24,999 bases of DNA from JBCBZH01 sp039815415 (GTDB taxonomy: Bacteria; Bacteroidota; Rhodothermia; Rhodothermales; Rubricoccaceae). This document shows positions 1 to 7,724 of the stretch, in pieces. The stretch covers positions 1 to 24,999 of the forward strand of contig JBCBZH010000027.1 of NCBI GenBank assembly GCA_039815415.1. Reading direction: 5' to 3'. The position numbers and the translations under genes are program-made. The notes beneath the pieces were generated by a model. That model was not told the DNA's origin and searched no databases. It saw nothing but the letters and a program-made list of their open reading frames with translations. The number at the start of each line of letters is the position of its first letter. Position 1 is the first letter of the stretch.

Positions 1-2
1 AT

Positions 3-992
3 ATTGAACGGGCCATAAAAAGAGCATCGGACAAGAGTTTGGGCGATTTTAAAGAAGTCTTGTTCGAAGGTTATTCTGATCGTCTCAACGCGTACCCGAC
101 GCTCTCCCCTCAGGAGCGGAATGCGGTAGACGCCTACGTTGCAGCCCATCCAGAGTGGACGGCCGAACTCGATGACGCCCGCCAGCTCGCGGCTGTTCTC
201 GACCGTCATCGTGCAGGTGTCTCCCGTGTCGATGTGGCCGAAGCCATCTCAGGCGAGACCCTTGGCCAGGCGATGGATGCCGAGGTCGCCGAGGCTCTCG
301 CGGCCGACCCCTCGCTCCAAGCTCACGCCGATGCCGTCCGCCAGCGCGTCGGCGAGCTGGCAGCGGAGATGGAAGATCCCGTGGCTCAGTTCGAGCGCCT
401 GACGGGCCGATCGTCTGTCAAGCCCCTCACACTGGTCAACACGGGCGCCATTCCATTCCCGGATCGTCGAGCTGGCGACCGGGCACCGGAGAAAGCCATT
501 CGGTCGGGACGCCCGCGTCTGGCGTGGGCGCGTCCTCTCGCGACGGCGGCGGTCGTGCTGGTGGTGGCGTACAGTGGCCTCTTCTTGGTGTCCACACAGA
601 CGCTTTCCGATCGCGACCGTCTTGCAGACCTCGGATCGCTCTCGGAGTACGAGCCGCTCCGTCTGCGTGGCGGCGAAGCCGACGATCTCGATACCCGCCT
701 CGACGTAACTCTCGATGGCCTCGATGAGGCGCGACGCTCGGTGCTCGGGCTCTTCCCTCGCTACGACACGGACGCGCTCGACGGCGTGGCGACGAACCTA
801 GAGGACATTGTCAGCGCAGCCGCTCCCAGCTCAAGCGTGCATGGGGAGGCGCTGTTCGCGCTGGCGCGGGTCCGGTTTGCGCAGGATCGCGAGGCGCCCG
901 CTCGAGCCGCGCTCAATGCGATCATCGAAGGCGGGGGTGCGAGAGCCCCAGAGGCGCGGCGCCTCCTCGATGCGTTGGACGGAGGCGAGTAG
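3..992 (+). CDS. Membrane-anchored protein of anti-sigma-like layout (5' end uncertain)
   Basis: I do not recognise a specific family. The reading frame is open to the left edge of the window, so the start is either outside it or at the TTG at 39; no in-frame ATG is visible upstream. Counted from the TTG, an acidic helical N-terminal part (about residues 1-120) resembles the cytoplasmic part of anti-sigma or zf-HC2-type regulators but has no Cys/His zinc signature. It is followed by a basic linker and a single hydrophobic segment near residues 168-187. The part beyond the membrane (190-317) ends in an Ala-rich helical stretch that looks TPR-like (HGEALFALARVRFAQDREAP). The topology of a soluble head, one TM and an outer repeat tail suggests a membrane-tethered regulator, perhaps paired with a sigma factor upstream; that is inference. 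It converges on dnaN. Confidence 0.6.
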   Translation: MERAIKRASDKSLGDFKEVLFEGYSDRLNAYPTLSPQERNAVDAYVAAHPEWTAELDDARQLAAVLDRHRAGVSRVDVAEAISGETLGQAMDAEVAEALAADPSLQAHADAVRQRVGELAAEMEDPVAQFERLTGRSSVKPLTLVNTGAIPFPDRRAGDRAPEKAIRSGRPRLAWARPLATAAVVLVVAYSGLFLVSTQTLSDRDRLADLGSLSEYEPLRLRGGEADDLDTRLDVTLDGLDEARRSVLGLFPRYDTDALDGVATNLEDIVSAAAPSSSVHGEALFALARVRFAQDREAPARAALNAIIEGGGARAPEARRLLDALDGGE

Positions 993-1020
993 TGCTTCGA
1001 TGCGCCAACGAGCTAGCGAG

Positions 1021-1060
1021 ATAAAACGGGCCGCCCCGCCAGCGCGGAACGGCCCGAAGA
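1021..1060 (-). terminator. Rho-independent terminator of dnaN
   Basis: Read on the minus strand after the dnaN stop, a nested GC-rich hairpin (outer arms CGGGCCG at 1027-1033 and CGGCCCG at 1050-1056, inner arms CCGC/GCGG) is followed immediately by TTTTAT. This is the classical layout of an intrinsic terminator. It sits between two convergent genes, and the T-run is only on the dnaN side. Confidence 0.75.
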
Positions 1061-1066
1061 CCTGAA

Positions 1067-1096
1067 CGTGCTGGCGGCCTCGTTGTCGCCAGCACG
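1067..1096. repeat. Inverted pair of a variant of the iterated 10-mer
   Basis: CGTGCTGGCG (1067-1076) and CGCCAGCACG (1087-1096) are perfect inverted arms around a 10-nt loop. Each arm differs by one base from the window-wide word CGAGCTGGCG. The pair lies between convergent genes, just past the dnaN stop, a position where full copies of the motif occur elsewhere. Confidence 0.6.
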
Positions 1097-1100
1097 AGCG

Positions 1101-2234
1101 CTACGCGTAGGTGTTGAGCATCACCGGCATGATGAGCATCAGCAGGTCCTCGCCCTCGGCGGACTCAGACGGCGTCACTACGCCCGCCCGGTTCGGCGAC
1201 GAGAACTCGAACTTCGTGTCCTCGCCGTCCACGTTCTGGAGCACCTCCTGGAGGTAGACCGAGTTGAAGCCGATCTCCATCGGGTCGGCGTCGAAGTCGC
1301 ACAGGACGGTCTCTTTGGCCTCGCTGGCCCGCTCGATGTCCTCAGCGGAAATCACCAGCTTGTCGGGCTGGAGGGCGAGGCGGATCTGGTGCGTCATGGA
1401 GGACGAGTAGAGCGCCACGCGGCGGACCGCCGCCAGCATGGCCTCGCGGCCCACGGTCAGCGTCTTCTCGTTCTCGACCGGGATGACAGCCTCGTAGTTC
1501 GGGTAGGCCTCGTCGATCAGCAGCCCGATGACGCGCGTGTCGCCGAAGTCGAACTCGACGTGGCTCGAGTCTACACGGATGGTGCACGAGGCATCGTCTG
1601 TAGCGGCCTTGCCAGCCTGTGCGAGCGCCTTCTCCGGGACGATGAAGTCCAGCGGCTCGGTAGCCGTCAGCTCTGACAACACCAGCTTGACGAGACGGTG
1701 GCCATCCGTCGCCACCGTGGTCGTGTTCTCGGGGCGGACCTGGAACAGCACGCCCATCATGGACGGACGGAGCGCGTCCTTAGACACCGCGAAGCCAGTC
1801 TTCTCGATGGTTCGCTTCACCAGGGCACCTGTGGTCTCCACAGCTCGGGCCTCCGACAGGTCAGGCAGCGCCGGGTAGTCGCCGCCATCATAGCCGACCA
1901 TCTTGTAGCGGCCCTGGTCCGTCGTCAGCTCGACGTTGAACTCGGCATCCGAGGTGATGGTGACCGGAAGCTGGGGCAGTGCCCGGAGTGTGTCCAGGAG
2001 GCGCCGTGCCGGGATGGCGATGCGCTGCTTGCCCTCGGTGCCGTTGGTCTCGAACGAGACTGGAAGCGTCTGGACAATGGAGACCTCCTTGTTGGTCGCG
2101 ACGATCTTGAGCGTGTCACCGTCCTTCTCGAACAGAAAGCACTCCAGGATGGGCTGGGGCGACTTGGTGGGGACGGCCCCATTGACGGTGACGAGCGCGC
2201 GCTGGAGGTCGGCGCTGGAGACGGAAAACTTCAT
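1101..2234 (-). CDS. dnaN: DNA polymerase III beta subunit (sliding clamp)
   Basis: The 377-residue product has the length and sequence of bacterial beta clamps. It starts MKFSVSSADLQRAL and ends in the family-typical LLMLIMPVML followed by a short tail. Known role: a homodimeric ring that encircles DNA and tethers the replicase and other partners, formed of three similar domains per subunit. The ATG at 2234 is supported by the canonical N-terminus; no clear Shine-Dalgarno is present. The gene lies 276 bp downstream of dnaA on the same strand, the classical dnaA-dnaN order near an origin. The long spacer carries three copies of the iterated 10-mer, so separate transcription from dnaA is possible. 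A strong intrinsic terminator follows the gene. Confidence 0.97.
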   Translation of the reverse strand: MKFSVSSADLQRALVTVNGAVPTKSPQPILECFLFEKDGDTLKIVATNKEVSIVQTLPVSFETNGTEGKQRIAIPARRLLDTLRALPQLPVTITSDAEFNVELTTDQGRYKMVGYDGGDYPALPDLSEARAVETTGALVKRTIEKTGFAVSKDALRPSMMGVLFQVRPENTTTVATDGHRLVKLVLSELTATEPLDFIVPEKALAQAGKAATDDASCTIRVDSSHVEFDFGDTRVIGLLIDEAYPNYEAVIPVENEKTLTVGREAMLAAVRRVALYSSSMTHQIRLALQPDKLVISAEDIERASEAKETVLCDFDADPMEIGFNSVYLQEVLQNVDGEDTKFEFSSPNRAGVVTPSESAEGEDLLMLIMPVMLNTYA

Positions 2235-2385
2235 GGCTGGGGAAGAGCTGGAATCGGAGGCATCTGGTGCCCGGCAAAGGCAATGCCAGAGGCGCCTGCA
2301 GAGTACGAAATCACTGGACGGATACGAACGCCCGATGGGCGAAATCGGTTCGCTCAGAAGCCATGGGGGTGCCCGAAGATCGTGT

Positions 2386-2418
2386 CGCCAGCTCGAGGAG
2401 CCGGCCTCCGAGCTGGCG
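2386..2418. repeat. Inverted pair of the iterated 10-mer between dnaA and dnaN
   Basis: CGCCAGCTCG (2386-2395) and CGAGCTGGCG (2409-2418) face each other across 13 nt. The pairing extends inward through AGG/CCT with one bulged C. Inside the dnaA-dnaN spacer this could form a strong hairpin. No T-run follows on either strand. Confidence 0.8.
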
Positions 2419-2475
2419 TTTCTGCTCGGCGCTCCTCGTCATCTAGAACCGTGTTTCGGATGCTAACCCGATGCT

Positions 2476-2485
2476 CGAGCTGGCG
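2476..2485 (+). repeat. Single copy of the iterated 10-mer CGAGCTGGCG
   Basis: A third exact copy in the dnaA-dnaN spacer, 26 bp from the dnaA stop codon. Apart from these copies I see nothing else supported in the 276-bp spacer (2235-2510). Confidence 0.8.
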
Positions 2486-2510
2486 AATGCTCTCGCCCAA
2501 GCCCAACGTC

Positions 2511-4034
2511 CTACCGCGAGTGCAGGCTCAGCTTCTTCTTGACCGCCTCCACCATGGCGCGGTACTCCGGGTCCGTGTCCCGCTGGTCCTTCACCGACTG
2601 CACGGCATGGATCACCGTCGAGTGGTCGCGCCCGCCGAAGTGCAGCCCGATGGTCTTGAGGCTGTGCTTGGTCAGCTCCTTCGAGAAGAACATGGCCACC
2701 TGCCGGGCCTGCACCACCTCGCGCTTGCGCGTCCGGGCTCGCACGAGGTCCTCGGGGATGTTGAGGTACTCGCACACGATGGTCTGGATCTCGGCGATGC
2801 CGAGCTGAGGGCGGCTCTCTTTGATGAGATCCCGCAGCACCTCACGCGCCAGCTCGAGGTCCATCGGGCGGGACGTGAGCGCAGCATGCGCCTGGAGGCG
2901 GATCAGCGCGCCCTCCAGCTCGCGGATGTTGCTCTTCACGTGTGTCGCCACGTACTCGATCACCTGCGTCTCCACCTGGGTGCCGTCGTTCAGGGCGCGG
3001 CGGTTGAGGATGGCGATGCGCGTCTCCAGCTCGGGCATCTGCACGTCTGCGGCCAAGCCCCACTGGAACCGGCTCAACAGCCGCTCCTCGATGCCCGCAA
3101 TGTCCTTTGGCGGGCGGTCCGACGAGAGCACGATCTGCTTGCGCTGCTGGTGCAGCTCATTGAAGATGTGGAAGAACTCCTCCTGCGTCTTCTCCTTGCC
3201 GCCGAAGAACTGGACATCGTCCAGAATCAGCAGGTCGATGCTGCGATAGAACTGGGAGAACTCCCCGATGCGGTTGTTCTGAATCGCGTTGACGAACTCG
3301 GAGGTGAAGGCCTCGCTCGTCACGTACCGGACCGTCTTGGCATGCCCGTTCGCGAGCGCGAAGTTGCCAATCGCCTGAATCAGGTGCGTCTTCCCCAGTC
3401 CGACGCCCCCATATACGAGAAAAGGATTGAAGCTGGTCGTGCCCGGAGCCTGGGCGATGGCCCACGCCGCGCTCCGCGCCAGCTGGTTGCAGTCGCCCTC
3501 AATGAAGCTCTCGAACGTGTACGAGTCGTTGAGGTGCGGGTCTACATGGATCGGCTGGACGCCCGGGATCGCGAACGGGCTCGCGGCCGGGCGCGCTGGT
3601 TGTGCGTGGCGGCCGCCCTCGTTGAACGAGATGGCGGGATGTCGGGGGGAGGCAGGATCCGATGTCGGGCTGGCGATAGGTCTGCGCCCCGACGGCGGCA
3701 CGTTGGTCGGCTGGCGCGCAGGCAACTCCATGGAGGCACCGGCACGGCCTCCCTCTGCCGGCTCGTCGCGCTCGATCACGATGTCATAGTAGAGGCGCCC
3801 GTTGGGGCCTAGGACCTTGGTGATCGTCTTTCGGAGCAGTGCGAAGTAATGCTCCTCCAGCCACTCGTAGTAGAAGCGGCTCGGCAATTGAACTGTCAGC
3901 CGGATGGTGCCGTCCTCCTCGTCCAACCCAACGGCCTGGAGCGGCTCGAACCACGTCCGAAAACTCTGCCGACTGATGTTGTCCCGGATTACACGGAGAC
4001 AGTCAGACCATACGTCAGCAGCCGAGCGATCCAT
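2511..4034 (-). CDS. dnaA: Chromosomal replication initiator protein DnaA
   Basis: The 507-residue AAA+ initiator shows the four-domain DnaA layout. Domain I starts at the N-terminus (VWSDCLRVIRDNISRQSFRTWF). A Pro/Ser-rich, low-conservation linker of domain II covers about residues 95-160. The ATPase core has Walker A GGVGLGKT near 209-216 and Walker B LLILDD near 268-273. The C-terminal DNA-binding domain carries the DnaA signature GGRDHSTVI near 467-475. Known role: ATP-dependent binding of DnaA boxes and origin unwinding. The start ATG at 4034 gives the expected N-terminus. The upstream 497-bp spacer has DnaA-box matches, so autoregulation and origin function there are likely. Confidence 0.98.
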   Translation of the reverse strand: MDRSAADVWSDCLRVIRDNISRQSFRTWFEPLQAVGLDEEDGTIRLTVQLPSRFYYEWLEEHYFALLRKTITKVLGPNGRLYYDIVIERDEPAEGGRAGASMELPARQPTNVPPSGRRPIASPTSDPASPRHPAISFNEGGRHAQPARPAASPFAIPGVQPIHVDPHLNDSYTFESFIEGDCNQLARSAAWAIAQAPGTTSFNPFLVYGGVGLGKTHLIQAIGNFALANGHAKTVRYVTSEAFTSEFVNAIQNNRIGEFSQFYRSIDLLILDDVQFFGGKEKTQEEFFHIFNELHQQRKQIVLSSDRPPKDIAGIEERLLSRFQWGLAADVQMPELETRIAILNRRALNDGTQVETQVIEYVATHVKSNIRELEGALIRLQAHAALTSRPMDLELAREVLRDLIKESRPQLGIAEIQTIVCEYLNIPEDLVRARTRKREVVQARQVAMFFSKELTKHSLKTIGLHFGGRDHSTVIHAVQSVKDQRDTDPEYRAMVEAVKKKLSLHSR

Positions 4035-4123
4035 CAGCCGAATTTCAAGGGGAAGGGAGGAGGGTCTAGAGGATAGGGACGAAGCCCCCTTTCGCGCAGC
4101 ATTGATTCCGAGTCAGGAACACG

Positions 4124-4132
4124 TTATCCACA
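4124..4132 (+). promoter_or_regulatory. DnaA box TTATCCACA
   Basis: Exact match to the high-affinity DnaA-box consensus, 90 bp upstream of the dnaA start codon. It may serve both origin activation and dnaA autoregulation. Confidence 0.75.
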
Positions 4133-4373
4133 TCGCGGAATGAAGCGGGAGTGGGTTCGAGATGAACTGGGATGCTCTTGGTGCTTGGATATCCACATTT
4201 TGTCCACCAGTAGGGATTAGAAATCAAAGTGCTGTGGCACAGTTACTTGGAGGGGTAGGGTCGTCCAATTATCCTCTCGTGGGTCACAAAGACGTAAAAC
4301 GGGATTTCAGGGAGGGCCTGGCACCGGGGCCAGCCCTGTCCACAGCTTGTTCACGTCCGGAGAGAGGGGTGTC

Positions 4374-4439
4374 CGCCAGCTCGTCCGCAGGCCTTGTGTG
4401 AGTGGATTCAGGAGCTGGACCGGGCCGTTCGAGCTGGCG
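4374..4439. repeat. Inverted pair of the iterated 10-mer in the oriC spacer
   Basis: CGCCAGCTCG at 4374-4383 and CGAGCTGGCG at 4430-4439 face each other across 46 nt. The pair lies about 90 bp before the yceD start. Confidence 0.75.
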
Positions 4440-4531
4440 ATCTGTAGCGCCCGATTTTCAACATCGCGTGAGGTTCTTGCTCCTGCAACGGGTCGCCGTC
4501 TACCTTCTCGGGCTCTGCGCTTCGTCCCTTC

Positions 4532-5089
4532 GTGATCCTGCGTTGGATCGAGAGCGCTCGTGCCCCGTTCCTTGACGCTCCCCTCGACGTGTTCCGCGTC
4601 CCCATCGATACCCTGTCCGACGGCGTTCACGTGGAGGCGCTTCAGCCGTCTGCCGCCGATCTTGATCTCGACCCCGAGGTCTTCTCGGACATTGACGTCA
4701 GTCTCCGGCTGGACGTGAACGACCGCCGCATCCTGGCGATGTTCGACACACGCGCGACCGCTCAGCTCGAGTGCGACCGCACGCTGAAGATGTACGGTCA
4801 GCCCATCGAGGGAAGCCACGCTGTTCTCTTCGTTCCGCCTGAAGCTTCCAGCGAGGCTGATGGGGGCGATGATGACGAGGTCCGTGTGCTCGCCGACACT
4901 GATACGCACCTCGACTTGACCGACGCGGTTCGCGATACCCTCGTGCTGGCGATCCCGCTGCGCCACGTCTCGCCCGAGGGCGAGGCGATGGAGGTGCAAA
5001 CCACGTTTGGCGACGACAGCGACGACAGCCCCTGGTCTGCTCTCCGAGCGCTCGGCTCCGACGCGGATAGCGACTCCTCCTCCGACTGA
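4532..5089 (+). CDS. yceD: YceD family protein (DUF177)
   Basis: The 185-residue protein matches the DUF177/YceD family in length, position and pattern. It has an N-terminal beta-rich part (FRVPIDTLSDG), a central region containing LECDRTLKMY, which corresponds to the conserved Cys motif of the family, and an acidic C-terminus rich in Asp and Ser. YceD lies next to rpmF in many bacteria and has been linked to 23S rRNA maturation or accumulation, a role known for homologues and not visible here. The start is the GTG at 4532; no ATG gives a comparable N-terminus. The acidic tail fits adaptation to salt. It is 42 bp from rpmF and probably co-transcribed with it. Confidence 0.85.
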   Translation: MILRWIESARAPFLDAPLDVFRVPIDTLSDGVHVEALQPSAADLDLDPEVFSDIDVSLRLDVNDRRILAMFDTRATAQLECDRTLKMYGQPIEGSHAVLFVPPEASSEADGGDDDEVRVLADTDTHLDLTDAVRDTLVLAIPLRHVSPEGEAMEVQTTFGDDSDDSPWSALRALGSDADSDSSSD

Positions 5090-5131
5090 TTCTCACCAGC
5101 CCGCTCGCGGGCGACCCCGACTCCACTCCTC

Positions 5132-5320
5132 ATGGCGAATCCCAAGCGCAAGCACTCCAAGTCCCGTAGCGCCAAGCGCCACGCACAGTACAAGATCAAG
5201 ACCCTGCCCATCACGCAGGAGTGCTCCAACTGTGGCAACCCGAAGCTGATGCACCGCGCGTGCCCGACCTGCGGGTATTACCGTGGGCGTTCTGTAGTCG
5301 CGCGCGCTGAGTACGCCTAG
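5132..5320 (+). CDS. rpmF: 50S ribosomal protein L32
   Basis: The 62-residue basic protein begins MANPKRKHSKSRSAKRHAQ, the standard L32 N-terminus. It carries two CxxC pairs (CSNC, CPTC) forming a zinc ribbon, so this is the zinc-binding C+ form. It is a structural component of the large ribosomal subunit. It follows yceD and precedes plsX, the widespread arrangement that links ribosome and lipid genes. A hairpin with a T-rich tail lies 36 bp after the stop, so most transcripts may end before plsX. Confidence 0.97.
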   Translation: MANPKRKHSKSRSAKRHAQYKIKTLPITQECSNCGNPKLMHRACPTCGYYRGRSVVARAEYA

Positions 5321-5355
5321 AGCCTCCCAGCCCTGACAGGCTGGACCTGCGTTTG

Positions 5356-5406
5356 AGCACCCGTGCAGGGCTAGACGGCGTCGCGCCGGAGCCGTGCATG
5401 GGTGCT
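5356..5406 (+). terminator. Hairpin with T-rich tail after rpmF
   Basis: Outer arms AGCACCCGTGCA (5356-5367) and TGCATGGGTGCT (5395-5406) pair with one mismatch. An inner ACGGC/GCCGT stem lies at 5375-5379 and 5391-5395. The structure is followed by TTCGTTTGGG. It is a plausible intrinsic terminator or attenuator between rpmF and plsX. The two-tier stem is more elaborate than usual. The rest of the spacer to plsX (5407-5568) holds nothing else I can support. Confidence 0.5.
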
Positions 5407-5568
5407 TTCGTTTGGGAATACGCTGGAACGTCGGGCTGGCGATGGGAGTGTGACCACGCAGCTCCGGTGCGGATCCGTCCTGCGCGGAGAGCGGCTCCCG
5501 ACCCGTCCTAAAGGGAGGGGGACCGTATCTTCCCTTCCCTCATCCCCAGCCCGTAGCCACTGCCCTCC

Positions 5569-6576
5569 ATGCTCATCCGAGTCGCTGTCGACGCCATGGG
5601 CGGGGATCACGCGCCGAGCGTTGTTGTGGAGGGTGCGCTGGAGGCACTAAGGACCGATGGGGACCGGCTTTCGGTCACGCTGGTCGGCCTCGAAGACGAC
5701 ATCCGCAACGAGCTGGCGAAGTCCGGAGACGTCCCTGAAGGCATCCAGGTGGTGCACGCCCCCGACGTGATCGGGATGGCAGAGAGTCCGTCCGCAGCGC
5801 TCAAGACCAAGACGAAGTCCTCCATTCACGTCGGCATCGGAGCGGTGAAGCAGGGGGCGGCGGACGCGTTCGCCTCGGCAGGCAACACAGGCGCCGTGAT
5901 GGCCGCCGCGCTCTTCGGTCTGGGGCGTCTCCCGGGGGTGTCGCGCCCTGCGCTCCCAGGGTACCTCCCGACGCCCAGCGGCACGGTCATCGTGCTGGAC
6001 GTGGGGGCGAATATTGAGGTACGTCCCGAGCATCTGGTGCAGTTCGCTCAGATGGGGTCGGTGTTCGGCGCCTTCTTTACGGGCAACGAGAACCCGTCGG
6101 TCGCCCTCGTCAACGTGGGCGAAGAGCCGGGCAAGGGCACCGACCTTCTGAAGGAGGCCTATCACCAGCTCGAGGCGACCGAAGGCGTCCGGTTCGTGGG
6201 CAATGTGGAAGGGCGAGACATCCTCCAGCACGCGGCCGACGTGTGTGTCTGTGATGGCTTCGTCGGCAACGTGGTGCTCAAGCTGGCGGAGAGCGTGGCG
6301 ACGATCCTGCCGCAGATGGTTCGGGCCGAGATCGGTCGGCAGGGGCTGGAGCCGCAGCAGGCCCAGATGGTGGGCGGTGTCCTGAAAGGCATGCTGGCTC
6401 CCTTCGACTACCAGGCCTTTGGCGGGTCTCCGTTGCTCGGCATTGATGGGACGGTGGTGGTGGGCCACGGTGGGTCGTCGGCGAAGGCCATCGCTCAGAT
6501 GATCCGTGCCACGGCCGACCACGTGGAGCAGGATGTGCCCGGGCGGATCGCTTCGGCTCTCGCGCCAGCGGCCTAG
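5569..6576 (+). CDS. plsX: Phosphate acyltransferase PlsX
   Basis: The 335-residue enzyme has the PlsX hallmarks: N-terminal AVDAMGGDHAP, a central FVGNVEGRDI, then DGFVGNVVLKLAES, and a C-terminal GSPLLGIDGTVVVGHGGSSAKAI. Known reaction: acyl-ACP plus phosphate gives acyl-phosphate, the donor for PlsY in glycerolipid synthesis; the enzyme is peripheral on the membrane. The ATG at 5569 gives the canonical start MLIRVAVDAMGG. It opens the plsX-fabH-fabD run, 60 bp before fabH. One exact copy of the iterated 10-mer lies in its coding sequence at 5709-5718, read as ELA. Confidence 0.97.
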   Translation: MLIRVAVDAMGGDHAPSVVVEGALEALRTDGDRLSVTLVGLEDDIRNELAKSGDVPEGIQVVHAPDVIGMAESPSAALKTKTKSSIHVGIGAVKQGAADAFASAGNTGAVMAAALFGLGRLPGVSRPALPGYLPTPSGTVIVLDVGANIEVRPEHLVQFAQMGSVFGAFFTGNENPSVALVNVGEEPGKGTDLLKEAYHQLEATEGVRFVGNVEGRDILQHAADVCVCDGFVGNVVLKLAESVATILPQMVRAEIGRQGLEPQQAQMVGGVLKGMLAPFDYQAFGGSPLLGIDGTVVVGHGGSSAKAIAQMIRATADHVEQDVPGRIASALAPAA

Positions 6577-6636
6577 ATCGGCTGGTAGTGTCTCTGTGAT
6601 GTTCATCGGCGCGCTGCGTCGCTCTCTCCCTCGCTT

Positions 6637-7665
6637 ATGTCCTCGTCTTCTCGTCGCACAGCGGCCATTACAGCTGTAGGCCACTACCTCCCTCCTGACC
6701 GGCTCACGAATGCCGACTTGGAGAAAATGGTCGACACCAACGACGAGTGGATTCGGACCCGAACCGGCATTCGGGAGCGCCGCATCCTGAAAGACACAAC
6801 CAAGGCGACGTCGTTCATGTGCTCCGAGGCGTCGAAGATGTGCCTGGATCGAGCTGGCGTGTCCCCTGAGGATGTGGACTGCATCCTGGTTGCCACCATT
6901 ACGCCCGACATGGCGTTTCCTGCCACGGCCTGCCTCGTCCAGAACCAAATCGGCGCCACGAGCGCATGGGGCTATGACATCTCGGCAGCGTGCTCAGGCT
7001 TTCTCTACGCGCTGACGACCGGCGCCAAGATGATCGAGTCCGGGATGCACCGGCGCGTGCTGGTGATTGGGGCCGATACGATGAGCCGGATCATCAACTA
7101 CGAAGACCGGACGACATGCATCATCTTCGGGGATGGCGCCGGGGCCGTGCTCCTCGAACCCACAGACGATGGAACAGGCGTCCTCGATACGGTGCAGTAC
7201 GTGGATGGCTCTGGCGTGGACGCGCTCTCGATGCCTGGCGGCGGGTCGCTTCACCCGGCCACACACGAGACCGTAGATGCTGCGATGCATTACGCCCAGC
7301 AGGATGGCAAGACCGTGTTCAAACGCGCTGTGGTGGGCATGGCCGATGCCGCGGCGGAGATCATGGAGCGCAATGGCCTCACAGGCGAGGACATCCGCTA
7401 TCTGGTTCCACACCAGGCCAACCTCCGCATCATCGACGCGACCGCTCGGCGCATGGGCGTCACGGGAGATCAGGTGATGATGAACATCGAGCGGTACGGC
7501 AACACGACGGCGGCTACGCTTCCGCTCTGCCTCGCGGACTACGAGCACGAACTGCGCCCTGGCGACAACATCGTTCTGGCGGCCTTCGGCGGCGGCTTTA
7601 CGTGGGGCGCGACATGGCTGAAGTGGTCCTATGACGGATCGGAAGGGTCTAGGAGTGGGGAATAG
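6637..7665 (+). CDS. fabH: Beta-ketoacyl-ACP synthase III (FabH)
   Basis: The 342-residue thiolase-fold enzyme has the complete Cys-His-Asn triad: Cys119 in SAACSGFLYAL, His259 in PHQANLRI and Asn289 in ERYGNTTAAT. Known reaction: condensation of a short acyl-CoA with malonyl-ACP to start type II fatty acid synthesis. The N-terminal tail MSSSSRRTAAI before the first strand is short, and the ATG at 6637 is the only sensible start. It lies between plsX and fabD, as in many bacteria. The substrate preference (straight or branched primers) cannot be read from the sequence. An exact iterated 10-mer at 6850-6859 is read here as RAG, a different frame from plsX. Confidence 0.97.
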   Translation: MSSSSRRTAAITAVGHYLPPDRLTNADLEKMVDTNDEWIRTRTGIRERRILKDTTKATSFMCSEASKMCLDRAGVSPEDVDCILVATITPDMAFPATACLVQNQIGATSAWGYDISAACSGFLYALTTGAKMIESGMHRRVLVIGADTMSRIINYEDRTTCIIFGDGAGAVLLEPTDDGTGVLDTVQYVDGSGVDALSMPGGGSLHPATHETVDAAMHYAQQDGKTVFKRAVVGMADAAAEIMERNGLTGEDIRYLVPHQANLRIIDATARRMGVTGDQVMMNIERYGNTTAATLPLCLADYEHELRPGDNIVLAAFGGGFTWGATWLKWSYDGSEGSRSGE

Positions 7666-7724
7666 GGGGCGGTTCGTGTTCTCCTTTCAGACCTATCACG
7701 CATCACCCATTTCTCTTCACTCAC

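Larger units (their letters stand above)
4035..4531. other. Probable replication origin region (oriC)
   Basis: This gene-free stretch lies between divergent dnaA and yceD. It contains a perfect DnaA box TTATCCACA (4124-4132), a one-mismatch box ATATCCACA (4189-4197), and weaker two-mismatch matches on the same strand at 4200-4208 (TTGTCCACC), 4336-4344 (CTGTCCACA) and 4347-4355 (TTGTTCACG). The middle part (about 4160-4320) is visibly less GC-rich than the rest of the window and could hold the unwinding element. An inverted pair of the iterated 10-mer sits toward the yceD side. Origin function is inferred from box clustering and dnaA adjacency. Confidence 0.65.

Noticed and set aside
1698..3812. 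704-residue plus-strand ORF opposite dnaN/dnaA
   Set aside because: It is antisense to two certain genes; its composition (Arg/Leu/Val/His-rich, no domain) is that of a high-GC complement shadow.
5647..6948. 433-residue minus-strand ORF opposite plsX/fabH
   Set aside because: Shadow of two certain enzymes; no domain.
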